From Nostoc sp. CHAB 5715 (GTDB lineage: Bacteria > Cyanobacteriota > Cyanobacteriia > Cyanobacteriales > Nostocaceae): a stretch of 7,731 nt of DNA. The stretch lies in the NCBI RefSeq assembly GCF_020829685.1, contig NZ_JAIVFR010000287.1:1-7731 (forward strand), given 5' to 3'. Positions 5,624 through 7,731 of the stretch are shown one piece after another (within the stretch, counting starts at the first letter, position 1; each line of letters opens with the position of its first letter). A program made the translations under genes and the position numbers. A model generated the notes under the pieces. The model did no database searches. It saw nothing but the letters and a program-made list of their open reading frames with translations, and was not told where the DNA came from.

Positions 5624-6094
5624 GTGACCATTTACTTTTATAAGGTTTGGCAGCCTTATGGCTGTTTTTCTAACTTTTCTCCCCACGGAATCCATATCCA
5701 GGGTACTTACTGGCCAACGGTTGAGCATTATTATCAAGCGCAAAAATTTGTTGGCAGCACAGATGCGGCAATTATACCGCTTATCCATGCTGCCGCTACC
5801 CCAGAAGAAGCTGCCACGTTGGGAAGATGTAGCACTCGCCAACTCCGTCGAGACTGGGATTTGGTCAAAACTGAAATTATGCGAGAAGCTGTACTCAAAA
5901 AGTTTATCACTCATATTGATATTAGAGAAGTTCTTTTGAAGACTGGCGATGAGATTTTGGTTGAAAACTCCCCAACCGATTCTTTTTGGGGCTGTGGTGC
6001 TAATAGAGCAGGTCTTAACCATCTCGGTAAAACCCTCATGAGTGTGCGTGAAGAAATCCGTAACTTACTATCTTTAACGGTAATTTACGAATAA
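5624..6094 (+). CDS. NADAR (YbiA-like) N-glycosidase
   Basis: The 156-residue product is a complete NADAR-family protein. Numbered from GTG at 5624: FYKVWQPYGCFSNFSPHGI (5-23), WPTVEHYYQAQKF (30-42, with E34 and K41 in the family's active-site helix), ATPEEAATLGR (58-68), LRRDWDLVKTEIM (74-86), LLKTGDEILVENSPTDSFWGCG (104-125) and GLNHLGKTLM. Characterised members cleave the N-glycosidic bond of reactive riboflavin-pathway intermediates, as YbiA does, or remove ADP-ribose from guanine in DNA, countering DarT-type toxins. The sequence alone does not choose between these roles. No DarT toxin or rib gene is beside it. GTG is preferred over TTG at 5603 because GGAG at 5611-5614 lies nine bases upstream and homology begins here (VTIYFYKVW). 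That ribosome binding site lies next to or within repeat DNA (ggagcgaagcgac). Confidence 0.93.
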   Translation: MTIYFYKVWQPYGCFSNFSPHGIHIQGTYWPTVEHYYQAQKFVGSTDAAIIPLIHAAATPEEAATLGRCSTRQLRRDWDLVKTEIMREAVLKKFITHIDIREVLLKTGDEILVENSPTDSFWGCGANRAGLNHLGKTLMSVREEIRNLLSLTVIYE

Positions 6095-6147
6095 TTTAAT
6101 CAAAATATAGGAATCATATTTGATTTTTGAAATTATTTGCGTAGTCC

Positions 6148-6178
6148 GGGAGTGGGGAGTAGGGAGTAGGGAATAGGG
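6148..6178 (+). repeat. G-rich heptamer repeat with G-quadruplex potential
   Basis: The tract has five runs of three or four G separated by agt, agta, agta and aata, based on the heptamer gggagta. It sits between the convergent ends of the NADAR gene and the small minus-strand gene pair. Similar 'agtagggagtaggga' tracts are common cyanobacterial intergenic simple repeats. No typical stem-plus-T-run terminator is seen in the gap 6095-6247. Confidence 0.75.
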
Positions 6179-6247
6179 CTGTAGGGTTTTCGAGTTGTAC
6201 GGAATTTTTTCATAAATCAAATCGTAGTCCTATAGCAAGAAACATAT

Positions 6248-6424
6248 TCATCTTAATCCCAATCTCTTTTTCAGTTCTGCCTCTACTTGCTCACCACCTT
6301 TTACCACTACCCCAGGCTTTTCTCTCATCAACGATAAAAAATGCTGAAACGCCTCTTCATCCTGGGGATGACTTTTGATGTACTCTCTTAATTCTTGATA
6401 GGAAAGATTTAAATAATCGCTCAT
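6248..6424 (-). CDS. Small cyanobacterial protein resembling DUF6887
   Basis: The 58-residue product begins MSDYLNLSYQELREYIKSHP and continues QDEEAFQHFLSLMREKPG to the lysine-rich end KKRLGLR. The pattern 'LxxYIKxHPxDEEAFxxF(L/M)xxxxxxPG' fits a small cyanobacterial family I recall as DUF6887; that name is from memory. It is acidic and probably alpha-helical through residue ~35, with no membrane segment. Its ATG overlaps the TGA of the upstream small gene (ATGA, 6421-6424), so the two are almost certainly co-translated. Function is unknown. The acidic helical type and tight coupling would suit an antitoxin or adaptor, but that is inference. Confidence 0.8.
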   Translation of the reverse strand: MSDYLNLSYQELREYIKSHPQDEEAFQHFLSLMREKPGVVVKGGEQVEAELKKRLGLR

Positions 6425-6597
6425 CTTATTAGCACCTCGCCACTACTAAGGATTTCTACTTCTATTGTCTGACTTACTAATATGGCTATTCGGTTATTTC
6501 TTTTATCGTATCGGGTTAATTCTATTGTTTGTAAAAGTTCACTAGCTCTCACACAGAAGTCAAAAAACGCTCTCAATTGCTCAATTGTTGGCTCCAT
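6421..6597 (-). CDS. Small cyanobacterial protein resembling DUF6888
   Basis: The 58-residue product, read from ATG at 6597, begins MEPTIEQLRAFFDFCVRAS. It contains the central ELTRYDKRNNRIAIL and ends with IEVEILSSGEVLIR. An N-terminal helix pair followed by a small beta sheet (RYD-R...I-IL...IEVEI...GE) fits the family I recall as DUF6888, which in cyanobacteria often sits next to DUF6887-type proteins. A GTG at 6606 would add three residues. Its TGA overlaps the next gene's ATG by four bases. The leader upstream (6598-6733) carries a G-rich repeat tract in the sense strand. Function is unknown. Confidence 0.8.
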   Translation of the reverse strand: MEPTIEQLRAFFDFCVRASELLQTIELTRYDKRNNRIAILVSQTIEVEILSSGEVLIR

Positions 6598-6650
6598 ACA
6601 TTCCACATTAACGATATAGCAATACTTTCAGCCGTTTACATACTTAAGCA

Positions 6651-6721
6651 TCCACCAAAACCACCTACATCACCCACTTTATCCACCTACCCACCTACCG
6701 CACCCACCAACACCCACCAAA
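6651..6721 (-). repeat. ggtgggtg-type G-rich repeat tract in the leader of the small gene pair
   Basis: On the plus strand this reads as repeated ccaccta, cccacc and similar units; in the direction of transcription of the flanking small genes it is a series of ggtgggtg and ggtagg units with at least four ggg runs. It may be a heptamer simple repeat of the cyanobacterial type. Lying between the ribbon-helix-helix gene and the DUF6888-like gene, the tract could fold into a G-quadruplex in RNA and affect read-through or translation. No ORF of its own is supported. Confidence 0.65.
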
Positions 6722-6733
6722 ATGTATTTTATG

Positions 6734-6895
6734 TTACGTTTTTTTCTTTAGCCATTCACTTATTAATTGTTCTAAAACTTCACTAATTTCTACTTCTTCA
6801 GCTTTGCAAGTAACACGAAATTTAAGAGCTAATTCTTTAGGTATGTAACCACTTATTTGGGCATATTCGCTATTTCTACTCGTACTAAGACTCAT
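6734..6895 (-). CDS. Small ribbon-helix-helix-like protein (possible antitoxin or repressor)
   Basis: The 53-residue product begins MSLSTSRNSEYAQISGYIPK and continues ELALKFRVTCKAEEVEISEVLEQLISEWLKKKT. The layout is a short strand (QISGYIPK), a helix (ELALKFRVTCKAEE), a turn with EISEV, and a second helix (VLEQLISEWLKKK). This is the CopG/ParD ribbon-helix-helix pattern of dimeric DNA-binding proteins, often antitoxins or plasmid-type repressors. It lies on the same strand 137 bp upstream of the two overlapping 58-residue genes, so it may regulate them or be transcribed with them, though the gap and repeat tract argue against tight coupling. No toxin of a known RHH-partner family (RelE/ParE, PIN, Fic) is visible next to it. 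Confidence 0.75.
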   Translation of the reverse strand: MSLSTSRNSEYAQISGYIPKELALKFRVTCKAEEVEISEVLEQLISEWLKKKT

Positions 6896-6904
6896 ATTAT
6901 ACTA

Positions 6905-7261
6905 ATTAACTGATGTCCCACGTATCTGGGACTTTTGCAAGAGGTCTATTGAAAGCGACGGGAAACTCCATCCCGCAAGTGGCGTGGACGAGGTTGTTCC
7001 CCCCGTCGCTTGGACCAAGCAGGGCATTGCCCAAACAGCTAGTTTCTTCCCCATGCCCCATACTTCGGCTTACCTCGGCTTCGCTACCTCGACTTCGCTC
7101 GGCACAAGTCGCGGTTCCTGAACGTAGTCGAAGGGGACAGTACAAGTGCCCTATTCCCCATGCCCAAAAACTCTAGAGAGCAAGTGGCGTGGCTTAGTTT
7201 AATTACGAATTACGAATTACGTTAGCGTAGCGGGGCGTAGCCCATTACGAATTGCGAATTG
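6905..7261. repeat. Repeat-filled intergenic region
   Basis: No gene is supported here. Structures seen are a hairpin gtccca/tgggac (6915-6932); an inverted repeat aagcgacggg (6953-6962) with cccgtcgctt (7002-7011); two copies of gcaagtggcgtgg (6975-6987 and 7180-7192); a cttcggct/cctcggcttcgct cluster leading into tgaacgtagtcgaagg (7060-7132); and attacgaatt repeats on both sides of gttagcgtagcggggcgtagccc (7202-7260). These are typical cyanobacterial interspersed repeats nested together. The opposed ORFs through them are by-products. Confidence 0.7.
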
Positions 7262-7264
7262 GTT

Positions 7265-7492
7265 TCATTCCCCGATCGCTTCTCCCCATTCTTTTATTAC
7301 AGAAAATAGTGATGAGTAATCATCATCAGCAAATGACATTTTCACGGCTGTTTGCAAGATTTGCCGAACACCTTTAATACTGCTAAGATCCAAACTCCGA
7401 GATTTCGCTTCCGAGATAAATAATTCTGTATCTTTGAGCAAGTGTTTTGTGGGGAAATTCGGATCAGCATAATTGCCATCCAACATCCGTTG
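7265..7492 (-). pseudogene. C-terminal fragment of an NAD(P)-dependent 3-hydroxyisobutyrate dehydrogenase-like oxidoreductase
   Basis: The last 75 residues before the TGA read QRMLDGNYADPNFPTKHLL, then KDTELFISEAK, and end FSVIKEWGEAIGE. This fits the C-terminal helical domain of the beta-hydroxyacid dehydrogenase / 6-phosphogluconate-dehydrogenase-like family, where '...F....LLKD..L...(E)A' follows the substrate-binding core. The NAD-binding Rossmann part (GxGxxG) should lie to the right but is absent. The open frame continues past 7492 only into GC-rich DNA, where its translation (rich in A, Q, P and R) has no family resemblance. The gene is therefore broken at about 7492, most simply by a chimeric join rather than a natural truncation. 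Confidence 0.75.
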
Positions 7493-7731
7493 CGCCCCGA
7501 GGTATATGCCCGGGCCTTGAGCCATTCGAGCCGGGTCCTGCCGCTGGACACCGCTCCCAGGATGCTGCTGCTGCGCACGGCAGGCAGCGAGATGGGGCGC
7601 CTGCTGCGCGAGGCGTACGCCAGTCTGTGCCGCGGCCTGGAGCAAAAGGGGGTGGAGCCCTTGTCGTTCCGGGCCGTGCCCACCCCCGCCAGCCCGGCGC
7701 CCGCGCGCGATCCGTTCGGCCAGGTGCTGGG
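7493..7731 (+). CDS. Foreign GC-rich partial gene, probably a DUF1631-type proteobacterial protein
   Basis: From 7493 to the window end one plus frame stays open for 79 codons with strong GC bias at third positions, unlike every other gene here. It reads RPEVYARALSHSSRVLPLD early on, then LLREAYASLCRGLEQKGVEPL, then a proline/alanine linker. The phrase '(N)PLRPEVYVRAL' and the later 'Y..L...L...GV.P' resemble, from memory, DUF1631-family proteins of Burkholderiales, sometimes mislabelled thymidine phosphorylase. Both ends are missing: the left by the junction and the right by the window edge. The family call is tentative, but the foreign origin is well supported by composition. Confidence 0.5.

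Noticed and set aside
5564..6022. Minus-strand 152-codon ORF and plus-strand 93-codon ORF at 5658-5939
   Set aside because: Both overlap the clearly conserved NADAR gene in other frames.
6577..6786. Plus-strand 69-codon ORF
   Set aside because: It reads the antisense of the ccaccta repeat tract and of two better-supported small genes.
6906..7176. Opposed ORFs of 79 and 87 codons
   Set aside because: They translate nested interspersed repeats (tcggct, gcaagtggcgtgg, gtagtcgaagg) and have no protein-like conservation pattern.
7265..7683. 126- and 113-codon minus-strand ORFs across the GC-rich end
   Set aside because: Only the part up to 7492 of the first resembles a protein family; beyond that, both are antisense to the foreign plus-strand frame.

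Overview
The window looks like filamentous cyanobacterial DNA (Nostoc/Anabaena type). It is moderately AT-rich, has HIP1 octamers (gcgatcgc at 1521, 2977 and 4779), and is dense in short interspersed repeats and MITE-like elements. Its signalling, porin and sugar-transport genes are of kinds common in Nostocales. The last ~240 bases are different: 169 of 231 bases from 7501 to 7731 are G or C, and they read as part of a proteobacterial-type protein. The right end is therefore probably a chimeric join or contamination.

Layout. (i) Positions 1-3440, all genes on the minus strand: a fused CheB-CheR signalling protein cut by a stop codon although its reading frame continues to the window edge; a 213-bp MITE-like element; a possible small membrane protein; repeats; a single-domain response regulator; and, coupled to its start, the 3' remnant of an unrecognised gene. 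(ii) Positions 3440-4133: no convincing gene, but an inverted repeat, a 97-bp MITE and a perfect palindrome next to a start codon. (iii) Positions 4134-5533, plus strand: gluconokinase, then the last third of a ribose/fructose-type ABC permease, then a 21-bp minisatellite between inverted G-rich arms, then the last ~59 residues of an OprB-type porin. I read this as a decayed sugar-uptake locus. (iv) Positions 5624-6094: a NADAR/YbiA-type N-glycosidase. (v) Positions 6248-6895, minus strand: three tiny genes, namely a ribbon-helix-helix-like protein followed by two 58-residue proteins that overlap by ATGA. Only the overlapping pair is clearly coupled. (vi) Positions 6900-7264: repeats. (vii) Positions 7265-7492: the C-terminal end of a 3-hydroxyisobutyrate-dehydrogenase-like protein, broken at the junction to foreign DNA.

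The main theme is genome decay and repeat traffic. At least five genes are truncated or broken, and one intact enzyme gene carries an apparent in-frame repeat insertion. The most promising candidate for an undescribed system is the compact gene set at 6248-6895, with its G-rich leader. It is organised like a small toxin-antitoxin or regulatory module but has no function I can assign.
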